A stretch of 64,000 nt of DNA from Hyaloscypha bicolor E (GCF_002865645.1 NW_020194512.1:1027119-1091118); one strand, 5' to 3'; shown: positions 11,931 through 28,880, counted from the stretch's first letter. Notes: generated by a model not told the origin, from the letters alone. Translations and numbers: made by a program.

Positions 11931-13660
11931 ACTTTTTAATAATCTTTTAAGATTAAAAAGAATTCTAAACTATTAAGAAAAAGATTATTTAAAAGAAAGA
12001 AAGAACCTAAATAGCTAAAAAAAGATCCGGAATAATAATAAAAATACTCTTTTCCTAGGTTTTTTACTTATAAAGATTTTCTAGGGTTTTATTAAGGCTT
12101 ATAAGAATTATATTTAAATTATTAGAAAAAGATTTAAGATTAAGAAAGATTTATTATAGGTAAACTAGCTATAGATATCTTAAATAAATAAATTCTAATT
12201 TCTATAAATTTCTAATTTTTAAAATAAGAATACTAAATACTAGCTCTATTTAGGATTTAGTAAAGAATTAGCTAATATTTTCCGGAATTTACTTATTTCT
12301 TAATAAAATATAGTTATATTATAATAATATTAGTATTAAGGATATTAAGAGAAGTAAGTAAGGAACTTATAATAGCTATATATGCCTTATAGAAGGCCCG
12401 AACTTCTAAAGTTAGGTCCCGAATAGCTATAAGTATTATATTATTAGTACTTAAAGTACTAGTAATAGATTATTTAGTAATTTTAGTAATAAGTTCGGTA
12501 ATAAGATTAATATCTTAAAGGTAAATATTATAGTATTTCTTTAAGGAATTAGTAAGTACCTAAATATATTAGAAAAAACTTATCTTTAGAATACTAATCT
12601 AAGTAATATTATTATTTACCTTATTAAAATAGAAAGAAGAATTCTAAAGCTTATTAGTATCTTTCTAGTCTTTAAAAACCTAATTAATAGTATTATTCTT
12701 ATTAGTATAATACTATTTAGGATATATTTTAAGAAATTTCTTAAAGGTTATAATAGTATTTTCCCAGAACTAGTAAGCCTCTAATAAGTAATAAGGAATC
12801 TGAAATTATATTAGCTTTAATAGATATTAAAGCTAAAGAATTTATTAATATATAAGACTTAGAATTCTTATTATAATAGTTATAATTCTTCTTACTAAAT
12901 ATTATAGTATATAAGATAAAAGGATTAATAAGCAAATACTTAAAATATTTCAAGTATTTACTAGTAATAGGAAAAGAGGCTATAAGATTACCTTTATACT
13001 TATTATTACGGGAATAGATAATGAAGCTAGAAGAAGATATTATAGAATTAATTAAAAATAATTAAAGAAGACTTAAAGAAAAGTAAAAGAAAAGGCTAGA
13101 AGGTAATAATAGAAAAAGTTATATATATAGTTATTAGAAAAGAAGAGAGTATATAGTAATATAAAGAGGTTCTTTTATAGAGGTAAAGAACTACCTGGAT
13201 TAACTACTAGTTTTTATACTAGTTCTAATTAGAAACTAGTATAACTAATTAATATATGCTCCCAGGAGCCTATAAATAATCTCTAGGACCTCAGAAATAT
13301 TTATATAGGTTTCTTATATAAATATTTATTAAATACTTTCTATATAGCTATTTAGATTATTCTAATACGAGATCTAATAAGTAGTATTAGTTTTGTGAAA
13401 TAGTACCTTAGTACTTTGGATTAAACTAATTAGAATACTCAGATCCTAAATGAAATCGTAATTACCGGCTAGCTCCTATATCTAGAGTATAATTACTCTT
13501 TTTTCTTGCTTACTTAGCCCTAATCTAATTAGATAATTTTTATATCTATTATCTAGATTATATTAGTAAAATTACCTCCCAAGATACTAGAAGTTTATAT
13601 TAATTAAATAAATAATTAAATAAATATTTACTAGGATAGATTAATAGATCTTGGGGATAA
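11931..13660. other. Unassigned segment between chromodomain and 3' LTR of the gypsy element
   Basis: About 1.7 kb with the same RIP composition as the rest of the element. No family motif could be read on either strand. A 70-codon open frame on the minus strand at 12,741-12,953 is the longest, and looks like chance in AT-rich DNA. It could be a third ORF, an acquired segment, or an older repeat captured by the element. Confidence 0.4.
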
Positions 13661-13682
13661 GATCCTAGGAAGGGAATATAAT

Positions 13683-13980
13683 TATAATATATATAGGGTT
13701 ATATATAACTTAAGGGTATATAATGAACCTCGGATATTATAGGTATTAATTAGGGAGTTTAATAGCTCTTTAATATCCCAACTAACTACTATTTATATTA
13801 TATATATTAGGCTTATAAATTACTAATTATATATATGCTATCGGGGCCTTCTATTTAGAGGGGGCTTCCCTGGATCTTATAAGAGGGACAGAGATTAGTT
13901 CTATACTAAATTTAATACTATGGTTTTATAATACACTAATTTATTCTATTATCTTATTACTTACTAATAAATACCTTATA
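13683..13980 (+). repeat. 3' LTR of the gypsy element (298 bp)
   Basis: It is collinear with the LTR at 6,154 without indels. Differences between the two are transitions, as expected if both were mutated independently after insertion. Confidence 0.92.
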
Positions 13981-13985
13981 AAAAT

Positions 13986-14578
13986 AAGCTTTAATTTTAT
14001 ATTATAATAAACTTTTTCTTTTATAAATATAATATTTTTAAAAAAATAAAATAAAATATTAATATAAAGAACTTTAATATCGGAACTTTTATTAATAACT
14101 AATATAATTATAAATAGAATTATAAAAGTAATAGATTTTTTAAAGCTTTTTTATTATTTCTAGAAATATAAAATTATAATTTAAGAAATTATAATCTAAA
14201 AATAAATATTTAATTTAAGTATTAAAAAGCTAATTATTATAAAATATATAAAAGAAAAAGAAAAGTATAATTTATAATATAATACTAGTACTTATAATTT
14301 TATTTAAATTATATAAAAGCGCGTTTTTAATTTTTTATTCTCGAATTTTTCTTATTAATATTATAATTTTATAATAAATTTTATAATAATTCTTATTTCG
14401 AGAAATAATTACTATTATAAGAAAAAATATATATTATTAAATATTATTCTTTTAATATTAATCTTATTATTTTATATATTAATGAATTATTTTATTTATA
14501 ATTAAAACTTCTTTTTATTATATTTTAAAAAATAGAATTTACTTAAAATTTAATTAGCTAAAAGTTTATATATATTAT
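13986..14578. other. AT-rich decayed sequence, no gene
   Basis: RIP-type sequence with no recognisable motif. A GCGCG near 14,320 is conspicuous against the background but part of nothing I can name. It is probably the other side of the old repeat into which the gypsy element inserted. Confidence 0.5.
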
Positions 14579-14914
14579 TATTAATATAGCTAATATCTCG
14601 AAAGTTATATAATATAATTATATAATTTTAAGGTAATAAAATATAAATAATAAAATATAAATATATAACTTTATATTATATAAATAAATTAACTCATAAA
14701 CTAGGTCTAATTAAACTTAATAAATTTAGGAAAAGTATATTAATATTATAATATTATATTTCTTATTTCTAAATATTAATTACTTTATTATTTTATATAT
14801 TACTAATAAACTAATACTAATTAGTTTATATATATAAATTAAAAAGAATTAAATTATATTTGCCTAAAATTCGATTATTTAAAAGTAAAGCTATTATTTA
14901 AATTAAAAAGAAAA
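14579..14914 (+). repeat. Older copia LTR plus leader fragment
   Basis: 14,579-14,816 aligns with the copia LTRs at 30,824 and 36,334 but is shorter and more decayed. 14,817-14,914 aligns with the leader after the next LTR (15,201 on). The fragment therefore looks like the 5' end of one copia copy interrupted by another starting at 14,915. Confidence 0.65.
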
Positions 14915-17244
14915 TATTAGTATAGCTATTTCTTCGAGAATTATATATATAATTACGAGATTTGGGAAACGGGATATAAGTAATAAGATATAACGAGATA
15001 TAAGATATAAATATATAACCTTGCATTTTATAAGTAATTTAACTAGTAGCTAGTTCTTATTAGGCTTAGTATTTAAAGATTATATATTAATACTATAATA
15101 TTATAATTCTTATTTCTGAATATTAATTACTTTACTAACTTATATACTAGTATTTTATATATATTATATAATAATACTATATATTTTTAATAAATTAATA
15201 CTAATTAATTTATATATATAAATTAGATAAAAAAAGAATTAAGCTATATTTATTCAAGATTCGGTTTCTTAAAAGCAAAGCTATTATTTTATATTAAAGA
15301 AGAAATAATTATTAATTCTTTACTTATAATTCGGGTTTATAAAGAGAAAAAATATTTAATTTTATTAAAGTTTAACTAAACTATATTAAAGAAAGGAAAT
15401 AATAATTGCCTTTATTTATAATTCGGTTTTATAAGAAAAAAGAATATTACTTTTTACTAATTACTAAATAATTAGCTATTTAATTATTTAACTATTTTAT
15501 AAACCTATTTTTTTAATAGAAAATTACTTTTTTTATAATTACTTAAATATCTGGGGCTTTTAAGCTTTAGAACCTTTAAGCTTTTCCGGAATTATATTTT
15601 CTTGAAATTATAATATTTTATTTCCTAAATTTCTTATTATAAATAAATTTCTTATCTCAAATATAATACCTTTTATAAATCACTTATTTTATAAACTACT
15701 TTTCTCCTTATAAATTTATTCTTCTTATAAATTATTATATCTCGAATTAAATATAAGCTTATAAAATATATAATAGTAAAATCTATTATAATAAATAATT
15801 TCTTTATTAGATTTATCTAATTTAATTATTTTATATTTATATAAAATAATAATTTCAAGGAAATAATAAAGAAATAGAGATATGAAATTAATTTAGATAT
15901 TATTAGATTATAAGAAATATTTGAGTCTTTAAATATTAAGCTATTTTAATATATTCTTTATAAAATAATTAATAATAATTTTTAGAAACTATTTAGATAT
16001 AACTTTAAGAACTTTATTTATTAAAGAGACTTTAATAAACTTGAACTTTCGGAAATATTATATTTATATAATAAAATAATAATATTTTTATTATTATAAT
16101 TATTTTGTTTTTTATTATTAAGAAAAATATATAATATATTTAAATAAATAAGAATTTATTAGAAGCTAGACTAGACCTTTAAAAGAAACTAATCTTATTA
16201 GGTTTTATAACTCATATAAAAAATAAATGCCTAGAATTATTTATTTTTAAGATTTCTATATTATTATTATTATTTTTATTATCTTTTTTTATTTTATTAC
16301 TATATTTTATATCTTTACTAGATTTATATATTAATATAAAAGCTTTAAAAGCAAGAAATATAAGAAATAATATATTTTTATTAGTTCTATTATTATTATA
16401 ACTATATTTAAATACTCTTTAATTATCTTTTTTATTTTTTATTATTAGATTTATTAAAAAATAGCTAAAATTTATATTAAAAAATAAAAATCTAATAAAT
16501 CTAATAATAATTTTAATTACAAATTTATTATTTTTCTTAATATTTACTAATATATAAAGCTTTTATAAAAAGTACTAATGCGAGCTTTTTCTATTATATT
16601 AAGGAAATTAGTATAAAACTACTATTATAATAACTAGCTCTTTTAATATATATATAAAGAGGCTTATAATAATATTTAAAGCTTTTTTAAAGGCTTTAAA
16701 TTCAAATATCGAAATTTAAATAAGTGAAATATTATTATATTAGTTTCTATAATAGCTAAATATTCGGAAAAAATAATATTTAAAGCTATTTAGCTACTAA
16801 TTAATAAATTATATTAATTATAATATAGTTTTATATCTAATTTATAAAATATCGAATTTCTTTATAATAAAATTATTATTATTTACTAAAGTTTCCGAAT
16901 ATATAAATATATAATTTTAGACTTTCTTATAAATCTCGACTAGCTTATAAATATCGACTAGCTTATAAATCTCGACTAGCTTATTAATAAGTTCTAGTTA
17001 TTTATTACTATATATAAAAGCAAATAATAAGCTAATTCTATTTCTTTTATTAATTAATAATATTATTCTTAGAATTCTTTAAATTATTATTTATTTGGAA
17101 ATTACTAATATAAATCTAGCTATAATTTCAAATCTTATAATAACTATTTTAAGTCTTATAATTATAATAATTATATTTTAAAGTTATATTTTATATATAA
17201 GAAACCCGAATACTATTTATAGAAATATATATTAGAGAAATAAG
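14915..17244 (+). mobile_element. Old copia copy, 5' part (LTR, leader, gag region)
   Basis: The LTR is 14,915-15,200 (286 bp). The following leader and gag-like region (15,201-17,244) is collinear with 31,112-33,200 of the forward copia copy; for example 16,560-17,000 matches 32,530-32,960. The element is cut at 17,244 by the reverse copia insertion and resumes at 23,626. An 18-bp unit is repeated almost three times at about 16,930-16,985 within the gag region. Decay is heavier than in the inserted copy, which agrees with greater age. Confidence 0.75.
16930..16985 (+). repeat. 18-bp tandem repeat in the copia gag region
   Basis: The unit CTCGACTAGCTTATAAAT occurs just under three times. It is a multiple of three, so it would add six-residue repeats in frame. 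The copy near 32,900 has only one unit. Confidence 0.75.
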
Positions 17245-17578
17245 TATTAGTTTACTAGTAATATATAATACCGTTATATAGGCGTGGAAATACTAGTTAT
17301 ATTAGTTAGTAAAGTTATTATTATTCAGAAATAGGAATTATAGTATTATAATATTAATATGTAATCCCTAAATCTGCTAAGCCTAAAGGGGTCTAGTCTA
17401 CTAGTTAAGTCACTAATAGGATATAAGGTTATATAACTATATCTCGTATCCCATATCCTATTACCCATATCTTATTACCCATATCTTATTACCCATATCC
17501 CATTACTCATATCCTATTACCCATATCCCGTATCCCGTAACTATATATATAACTCCCAAAGGAATAGCTATACTAATA
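17245..17578 (-). repeat. 3' LTR of the reverse copia element (334 bp)
   Basis: It contains about six 14-bp units of the CCCATATCCTATTA type at about 17,450-17,530, which account for its extra length over the 285-288-bp LTRs at 30,824 and 36,334. Confidence 0.88.
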
Positions 17579-17879
17579 CTAGAAACTTTCTAAAAACGCA
17601 AAAAATAGTATCTCTCTCCGATTATATATAAATTCCCTAATCCGGCCTAATACCAGATTTCCCAAACGCTCTATATATCTATATTACTTCCGAGGTTTTA
17701 ATTATATATTAAAGGCTGCGGCCTTTTATATATAACTTCCCCTCCTATAATATTCTCCTATTCTATATATCTATTTCCTGCCCTATCTATACTTAACTTA
17801 TTTCTCTATATCTAATTATATAGTATTTATATTAATTAGGTACTTAAGAGCATTTATTAGCTTTGATTTCATTATAGAA

Positions 17880-20800
17880 TCGGCAGGATTTAATTCTCCC
17901 TTAATCCATTTGACTTCTATAATCTTTTATTATTTATATATCTAGTAAAAATATATTATATTAATTATTAGATGCTTTTCTCGAATAGTTTCTAATTTAA
18001 TAAGGCATTTATATAATGACTTCGAATCCGTATAGACTACTAATAATAGTTCTATTTCTAGTATTCTATTAATTATAGATTTAACTAAAGCATTTATATT
18101 AAAGTTATAAGCCATACTATAGAATTCCAAAGCTAGAATACTTCTAGTAACTCTCTTATATTTAGTAAAGAACTAGTAAATAATATTAGTATATCTAGTT
18201 CTATTTACTAGAACTAGAATATATCTAATTTGAGAGAAGAGATCTCTATTATTTATAAATAAAATATCTATAAAAATAATTAAATATAAGGATTTCTTTA
18301 CTAGCTTTACGAATCTTAGTTCTCTAGTAATATTCTTAATTTGCTATTAAATATACTTATTAAATGCCTTTATATTAGCTTTCGAGAATTTAATAGCTTA
18401 AGTAATAATTAATAGGTTATATAAAGCTTCTAGTTAATAGACTAATATAATATATACTTCTCTAATATATTAGGTAATATATTAGTTCTTAATAGAAAAA
18501 TCTTAATAAATAGTACTCTTATTATTTATAATAGTAGTATTTTTTATAGAAATAATTCGGAGGTTTTTATACTAGTATTCCTATATAAGAGTAATTTCAA
18601 TAGTATTTATATAGATAATACCTCTATTAAACTTGAGATTATAGTTAGAAGTAAGGTATTTATACTTCTTAGCTAAGAACTTAGCCTTTTAGAGCTTTAG
18701 TTATTCTGTTTTTATAAAATTATTAGTTCTAATAAATAGGGTATTATTAGTTTAAAGACTAATAATTCCGAAAGATTACTTGCTATAGAGAAGGTAAAAG
18801 TTATAAATTAACTATTTTATAGAAAGCTTATTAATATAATAGAAATAATAAGTCTTAAACTAGTAGTTTCTAGCTTTTAGTATACTATATAGTAGTTTTA
18901 TAACCTTTAGAACCAAATCGTTATTTAGATTTAGTTTTCTAGTAAGCTTATAAGATAAGTTAATATAAAAATTATAGTTAAGTAAGGTTATTAATTAGAT
19001 ATAAGCTTATAAGATATTATATAAATATAGCTCTATAGTATCTATTATTATAGTAATAATACTAAGGATAATTCTCTAGCTAATATATTAAATAGTAGGT
19101 AATTATATTAATACTATATATTTCTTATTATTATTATAAGCCTAAATAACTAGTCTCAATTTCTTAAACTCTCTTTTTATATCCTTATTCTTAATTTTAT
19201 TAATAAACCGGGAGTTAAAAATATATATTTTCTTTAGTATCTAAAATCTGGAAATAATCTCAAATATATTCTTTTCTAAAAGGCTAGTAATTTTAACTTA
19301 ATAAGAGTTCTTATATAGGTTATTATTCTATAGAAATACTATAAAATCCGGGTTCTTATAAGGGTATCTTCTATTATACTTTAATAAAATAGTAGAAATA
19401 GTAAGAGAAATTATATCTATATTACTTTTAGCCTTATTATAGAATTCGGAAATAGATTCAGATTTAAGGCTATTAGTAATAACTTTAATATTCCTTATAT
19501 AAAAGGGCTTTATAGAAGTTAAATAGAAGGTAGTATTACCGTATAGTAGAGCTAGTATATAGTTCTCTCTATTAATAGCTACTAGCTTATATAGCCTATC
19601 CTAATTACTAGATTAACCGGTATTTCCTTTATACTATATAAAAATATCCGAATTTAAGAGAAGTTTATAAATATTAGTAGTACTAGAACTATTTCAGGTA
19701 TTTAGGGTATTTATAATCTAATATCTAGCTTAAAGCTTCTGAATTTCTATTATTATCTTCTTAAGTACTACTAATTACTATAATATAGTTAGTAATAGGA
19801 TATTATATTTGGTTATTTAAAGTAAAATACTATAAACTAAGAGAATTAGAATAATACTATCGGGTTTAATAGAATTATTAATAGCCTTAAAAGCTATTTG
19901 AAATATAATATTCTTATTAATTTTATTAATTTTAGCTATAATAATAAAATAAATATATTAAATCAGATTATAATAATATTTTATAATTCTAATAGAATTA
20001 TAAGCTTTTATAAAAATAATTTTAATCTTGGTTCCTATAGTATTTATAAGCTAAATAAAATTTTTATTAGTAAACTGCTTTCTGGTATCTACTATAATCT
20101 AATTAGAAGGGCCTAAATAGGTATTAATCTAATACTATTTTAGAATATCCCAAATATATAATATACTAATATTTTAAAGCTATTAGCCGGCTTAATATCT
20201 AGTACCTTTATTAATAATATAGAATATAGAATTACTAGAAATATAGAAAATATTAATAATAATAAAATAGTTAAAGCTAATATTATTTTTTAGGTTAAAC
20301 TTAAATTATTCTAGTAATTATCCAAATTTCTGGTATTACTTATAGTACTTTATAAAGTATTTAAGGGCTTCTATATTAATATTATAGCCTATTTATTCTA
20401 GTATATTTTAAAGCTTACTAATAAATAAATAACTAAAATAGTAATATAGATATTATAATTTGACTTCTATAAGAAAGCAGGAATTATAAATAAAGAATTC
20501 GGAAATAAAGCTTTATAGAATAGTATTCTAAAATAAGAAAGAGTATCTAAAATATTATATTATAGGTATAAAGTATTTATTAGAAGTAATAAGATAATTA
20601 GTAAAATTATTAAAATAGATTTCTAACTTGTCTATATTAGTTAAACTAAATAAAAATAAAGCCTTTATAAGTATAATATAGAATTATATTTGCCTAATTA
20701 GTATTCTTACTATTATAGATCTAATAGAGAATATAAATCTAATACTAAACTAGATATTAACTTGACCTTTAGTAATTTCGTTAAGTTAGATATTACTATT

Positions 20801-21000
20801 AGTCTATTATAAAGCTTGGAATTAGTTAGAACTAGTAGTTGAGAATCTAAAGGCTTTAGTATTAATTATAATTCCGTAAAAGTAATAAATATTATATCTT
20901 AATATATTATTAATTATAAATATCTGAATATCTTCTATTTATTTAATAGGCTCTAAAATATAGTTTTCGCCTATTATCTAATATATAAAAGAAAGAGAAG
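17880..21000 (-). pseudogene. copia pol relic (RT and RNase H recognisable)
   Basis: Reading the minus strand, RNase H is clearest: a 62-codon open stretch (18,130-17,942) holds EFYSMAY, VVYTDSKSLY and CLIKLETIREKHL, followed near 17,890 by the WI-x-RE-x-NSAD-like end typical of fungal copia elements. Upstream, at about 19,100-18,700, the RT shows a K-x-LYSI-type motif, LLYSKQ, and a LQTNNTLF box whose paired Asp are Asn (codons 18,748-18,743). Integrase and protease should lie at about 19,300-21,000, but I could not pin their motifs. Stops interrupt every part. RNase H at the C-terminus of pol beside the 3' LTR supports Ty1/copia rather than gypsy. Confidence 0.8.
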
Positions 21001-23291
21001 TAAGATTATCTATAAAAGTATTAGTTATAGGAATAGCAGAAATAGAGGCTATAGAAGCGGCTAGAAAGCTCTTAATAGAAGTAAAATAGAAATTAGAATA
21101 ATATTTTTTTATTTTATTTATTTCTATTAGTAAGGCTTTAAAAGCATTACTTACTAGTTTATTCTTACTATTTTTATTATTCTCTTTTTCTTTGAATTTG
21201 GTAATATACTATATATAAGTATTATTAAAGCATTTATTAAAGTTATAGGTATTTCGGAATCTAAATTAGTAAACATTTCTATTCTTAAATCGAGTCTTCT
21301 TAGCCTTTTATTCCTCTGGTATATATTTCTATAAATAGTATTCGAGTCTTTTATATATAAAATATAACTTTGGAATATAATTATTATAATTATAGAGCTT
21401 GGAATAGTTATTATAGGTTCAAAAGTTATAGCTAGGTCTATATTAATAATTTCCGGATAAATAGTAATTTGGAAGGTTTTGAGAATAGTATTATTAATTA
21501 GTAAAGTAGGTTTTAGTAGTAATTTATTACTTTTTCTTATAGGTAGTAATAGATAATTAGAGCTTATTAATAAGCTAGCCGAGATTATTAGGAGAATCCG
21601 AGATTATATATTAATATACTAGTAAGCCTTAATAGGAGATAATAATCTTATTATATAGGAATTCGGTAATTTATAAAACAGGAATAAGGCTATATTATAA
21701 TTTATATAGGTTATTAATTAGTATTTGAATAAGCTAAAATGTTATCTTTTTAGGGTCTTTTACTATTATAGTTACTAAGGTAATAGTATTCTATTTATCT
21801 AAATTTTAATAATAGTAACTAGGGCCTTTAAAGAAACTATAAATATTTATATAGGCTTCTTTATATATATATTAAGAGAGCTAGTTATTATAGAAATAGT
21901 CTTATACTAGTTCCTTTAATATAGTAGGAAAAGCTCTTACTAATGCCTTTTCTGGAAGCTCTATATATTAGTAGATATCCAGGAAAATAGCAAGTTTTTA
22001 GTTAAAACTACTATTAGTTCTATTATATTTCTATATCTCAGTATATATCTTTATTATTTCTCTAATAAGCTTCCTAGTAATAATAATAGAAATTAATTAG
22101 ATATCTTTCGGGTATAGTAAATCTAGTAGTAGTAATAAAGGTAGAAGTAGTAAATAGCCTTAATTTAGAAAAGATAAATAAATACCTTAATTTAACTAGT
22201 TAATTAATCGAGAATACTTAATTTCCTTCTATTTAGTTCTTTCTAGAATAAAATAGACTAATATAATAGGTTCTTTTAGAAGATCTATTCTAATTAGGCT
22301 ATTTTTAATAATATTAGCTTTATACTAAATATATATTATTTCCTTCTAAATAATATTAAATAGGAACTATATTATAATAAAGTATATATAGTTCTATTTA
22401 ATATAGATACTACTATACCAAAAGTATTTTCGAAGGGTTTATAGTTTAGTATAGCTATATTAACCGAAGGTTATACTACTAAAGTTCTTGAAATTATTCT
22501 TAAATAGATCCTATAGGTTTTTATTAGAAGTTCTATATAAGATATACTAATATAGCTTAGTATTCAGATATTCCCGAAGATCTACTTTTATAGTATTATT
22601 AGTATTAATCCCATTCTTCCATTTCTTAATTAATTCCTTTCCCTTTTCGTTATCTATACTAAACCAAGTTTAGTCTCTCCCTAGTATATATATATAATTC
22701 GTAATAAGAGGTATTTAAAGGTAAGGTAGTTTATAGTAGGTTTATAAAAAGGATTCGGTAATAAAGGTATTCAGATACCTGATTCAAATGCCTAGTTAAG
22801 ATATCAGATATCTAGTAGGGTATTAAAGTAAATATTTTACTCTTAAATATTTCGTCTGTAATAAGAAATTTAGGAAGTAAAATATTATAATTTCGGAAGG
22901 GTCTAAAGCTCGAAGAACTCGATTTAATAGTAAAATTAAAGTAGTAGTTAAAGAGCTTTAAGGATATATATAGGATATATATTCCGGAAAGAGAGTCCTA
23001 TAGATACGGGTATTATATAAGTAGAAAAGATAGTTTCCAAGAAGGTAGTCTTGGGGCTAAAAGAAGTTAGTTTTAAAGGATAGTAGAAGTTAAATAGATA
23101 AATAAATAGTCAAATAGCTGACCGCTTATTAATTAGTAAGAGCTAGTATTTTCTCCTTAGGCTACTAAATACTTTTCCGGAGTTAATAGTAGTTCCCTCC
23201 TTTAACTAGAAGTAAACTGCTTGTCTTAGATTACTAAATGCTTTTCCGACTAGCTAGGTCTTCCTCTAATTTATAAGTACTAACTAATTAG

Positions 23292-23625
23292 TATTAGTTT
23301 ACTAGTAATATATAATACTATTATATAAGTATAGAAATACTAGTTATATTAGTTAGTAAAATTATTATTATTTAGAAGTAGGGATTATAGTATTATAGTA
23401 TTAATATATAATCCCTAAATCTGCTAAGCCTAAAGGGGTCTAGTTTACTAGTCGAGTTACTAATGAAATATAAGATTATATAACTATATCCTGTATCCCA
23501 TATTCTATTACCTATATTCTATTACCTATATCCTATTACCTATATCCTATTACCTATATTCTATTACCTATATCCCGTATCCCGTAACTATATATATAAC
23601 TCCTAAAGAAATAGCTATACTAATA
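23292..23625 (-). repeat. 5' LTR of the reverse copia element (334 bp)
   Basis: It is collinear with 17,245-17,578, including the 14-bp tandem units (about 23,500-23,580). Differences are mainly transitions. Confidence 0.88.
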
Positions 23626-25620
23626 ATAAAAAACTAAAAAAACTTAATTTAAGAATAGAAATATTTATTAATTCAAATCTCGAAATACTTATAATTTTAA
23701 TAAATACTTTAATAATATTTATATATAGTATACTACTAAAATTAAAACGAAAAAAATAATAAAAGTAATAAGAATAACTAATAAATAATACTTTTAAGGC
23801 TTTATTAATAGAAATAAATAAAAAAGAGAAATATTATTTAGATTATTTTAATTAAAAGCTTTTTAGCTACTTTTACTACTTTTATTCTACTAATAATTAT
23901 AGCTAATAGCCTTATAAATAATTTTATTTCTCTTTTTTATATATATTAAATAATAGGCCAAAACTATATTTTAAAGTTTATTAAATTCTTAATAAAAGAT
24001 ATCTAGACTTTTATAATTAATAATATATTAAAATATAATACTTATTACTTTTACGGAATTATAATTAATACCAGAATCTTTAAATACTTAATTACTAATT
24101 CTAACTAATTCCAAGCTTTATAATAAACTAATAATAGTATTAAACTTAATAAAACTACTAAAGATTAAATTAATATCTAGTTTAATATTAGATTTATATT
24201 CTTTATTAGATTTATAATAGTAAATATACTAATTAGATAAATATAATTCTATATTATATTTTTAAAAACTTTATTTTTACTTAATTTAGCTAATATAAAT
24301 AAGCTAGAAGTTTATTTTAATAATTTTATTAATTATCTTATTATTTTTATTAAATATAATATTTTAAATACTTTTTATTATTTTAGAATATTATATTATA
24401 AAGCTTTATTTCCGAATTCTTTATTTATAACTCTTGCTTTTTTATAAAAATCAAATTATAATATTTATATTATTATTTTAATTATTTAATTATTAATAAA
24501 TTCCTAAATATACTAGAATAATTAGGCTATAATATTAATATAAAAGCCTTTAAATACTTTATAAAATATTATAAATAATACTAAAAATTCGAATAATTAT
24601 TAAAATAATTCAAATTTAATCTAAGAAATAATATTAGCTTTAATTATTTTATTATTATTAATATTTTCTATATTTTTAATAAGCCTATACTTTATATTAT
24701 TAATAAAGGTACTAGATATTAAATCGGCTAATAGCCTTAAAATATTAATATAATATATATTTGAAATATATTTAAATAATACTAGATTAATAACTATTTA
24801 GGCTCTTTTAATTAAATTATAATAAATACTAAAAAGTAGTTTATTAATAAAAATTTTATTTAACTTACAAATACTATAAATATAAAGATTAAAATTATTC
24901 TTATAAAAGTCTATAACTTTATTAGAATTATATAATACTATTATAAATTAATTTAATATATTTATTTTACTATTATAGCCCAAATTAAAAAAATTAAAAA
25001 AATTAATATTTTAAATAGCTTTTAAAACTATTAATAATTCTATAAAATCTAATAGTATTATTTTAATTATTTTAATTTATAGTACTTTATTTTAAATAAT
25101 TAAATATATTATTTTATTATTTATTATTTTATAATAATTAATAGCTTTTAAAAAAGTAATAATAGAAATTTAGAAACTTTAAACTAGATATTAAAATATA
25201 AATAGTTCAAATATTCGAAATAGTTTTAATATAATATTTATAAATCTTTCCTAAATTTAAAGGTTTTTATATAATATATAAAAAATATTAATTAATTTAA
25301 TAATTAAAAAGATTATATAAACTTATAGCTATTAATAAAAAGAATTATATATTAACTTTGTTATATAATAATAATATTTTTTATTTAATTTTTATAAAAC
25401 CTTATTATATCTCAAAAACTTAAATTAGTTTTAGTAATTTTAATAAAAATACTAATATTATAATATTTAATATAAAAACTTTTATTAAATTAAAATTATT
25501 AGTTTTTTAAAAAAATATTAAAAAATATTTCTAGATTTTAAATATTAAAAAAAAGTATTAAAAAAACCCCAAAAATTAAAACTCATTATTTAAGCTTATA
25601 ATAATAAAAAGTATTATATT
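23626..25620 (+). mobile_element. Old copia copy, continuation (pol part)
   Basis: This is the continuation of the copy that starts at 14,915. It resumes in register with the forward copy near 33,195 and is the inverted counterpart of about 19,900-21,900 in the reverse copy; for example 24,400-24,520 pairs with 20,430-20,540. Coding sense is destroyed. It ends near the TTA microsatellite, so its 3' LTR is missing. Confidence 0.7.
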
Positions 25621-25630
25621 AATTTAATTA

Positions 25631-28880
<3,250 letters not shown>

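Larger units (their letters stand above)
6154..13980 (+). mobile_element. Complete, RIP-mutated Ty3/gypsy chromodomain retrotransposon (7.8 kb)
   Basis: Two 298-bp direct LTRs flank an internal region coding on the plus strand. The 5-bp target duplication is AAAAC (6149-6153) and AAAAT (13981-13985), differing by one C-to-T. Domain order is gag-like region, protease region, reverse transcriptase, RNase H, integrase, chromodomain, which defines Ty3/gypsy. All frames are broken by TAG/TAA, mostly where Gln or Trp codons would be. About 1.7 kb of unassigned sequence lies between the chromodomain and the 3' LTR. A purine-rich AGGAAGGGAA lies just upstream of the 3' LTR (near 13667-13676) as a likely polypurine tract. 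I could not identify the primer binding site. Confidence 0.9.
17245..23625 (-). mobile_element. Complete Ty1/copia retrotransposon, reverse orientation (6.4 kb)
   Basis: Two 334-bp LTRs (17,245-17,578 and 23,292-23,625) bound the element. Read on the minus strand they begin TATTAGTATAGC and end AAACTAATA, the RIP forms of TG...CA. The target duplication is ATAAG (17,240-17,244) and ATAAA (23,626-23,630). Flanking sequence rejoins into the older copia copy, where the forward copy near 33,185 gives the uninterrupted reading. On the minus strand gag comes first (about 21,300-22,100), then pol, and RNase H lies next to the left LTR, the copia order. Confidence 0.9.

Noticed and set aside
12741..12953. 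70-codon minus-strand open frame in the first gypsy element
   Set aside because: It is made of Ile, Asn, Tyr, Lys and Leu as expected by chance in AT-rich DNA, and is antisense to the element.
17450..17530. Short regular repeats considered as a CRISPR-like array
   Set aside because: The units are contiguous with no spacers, lie inside an LTR, and the organism is eukaryotic.
19898..20116. 72-codon plus-strand open frame in the reverse copia element
   Set aside because: It is antisense to pol and has AT-driven composition only.
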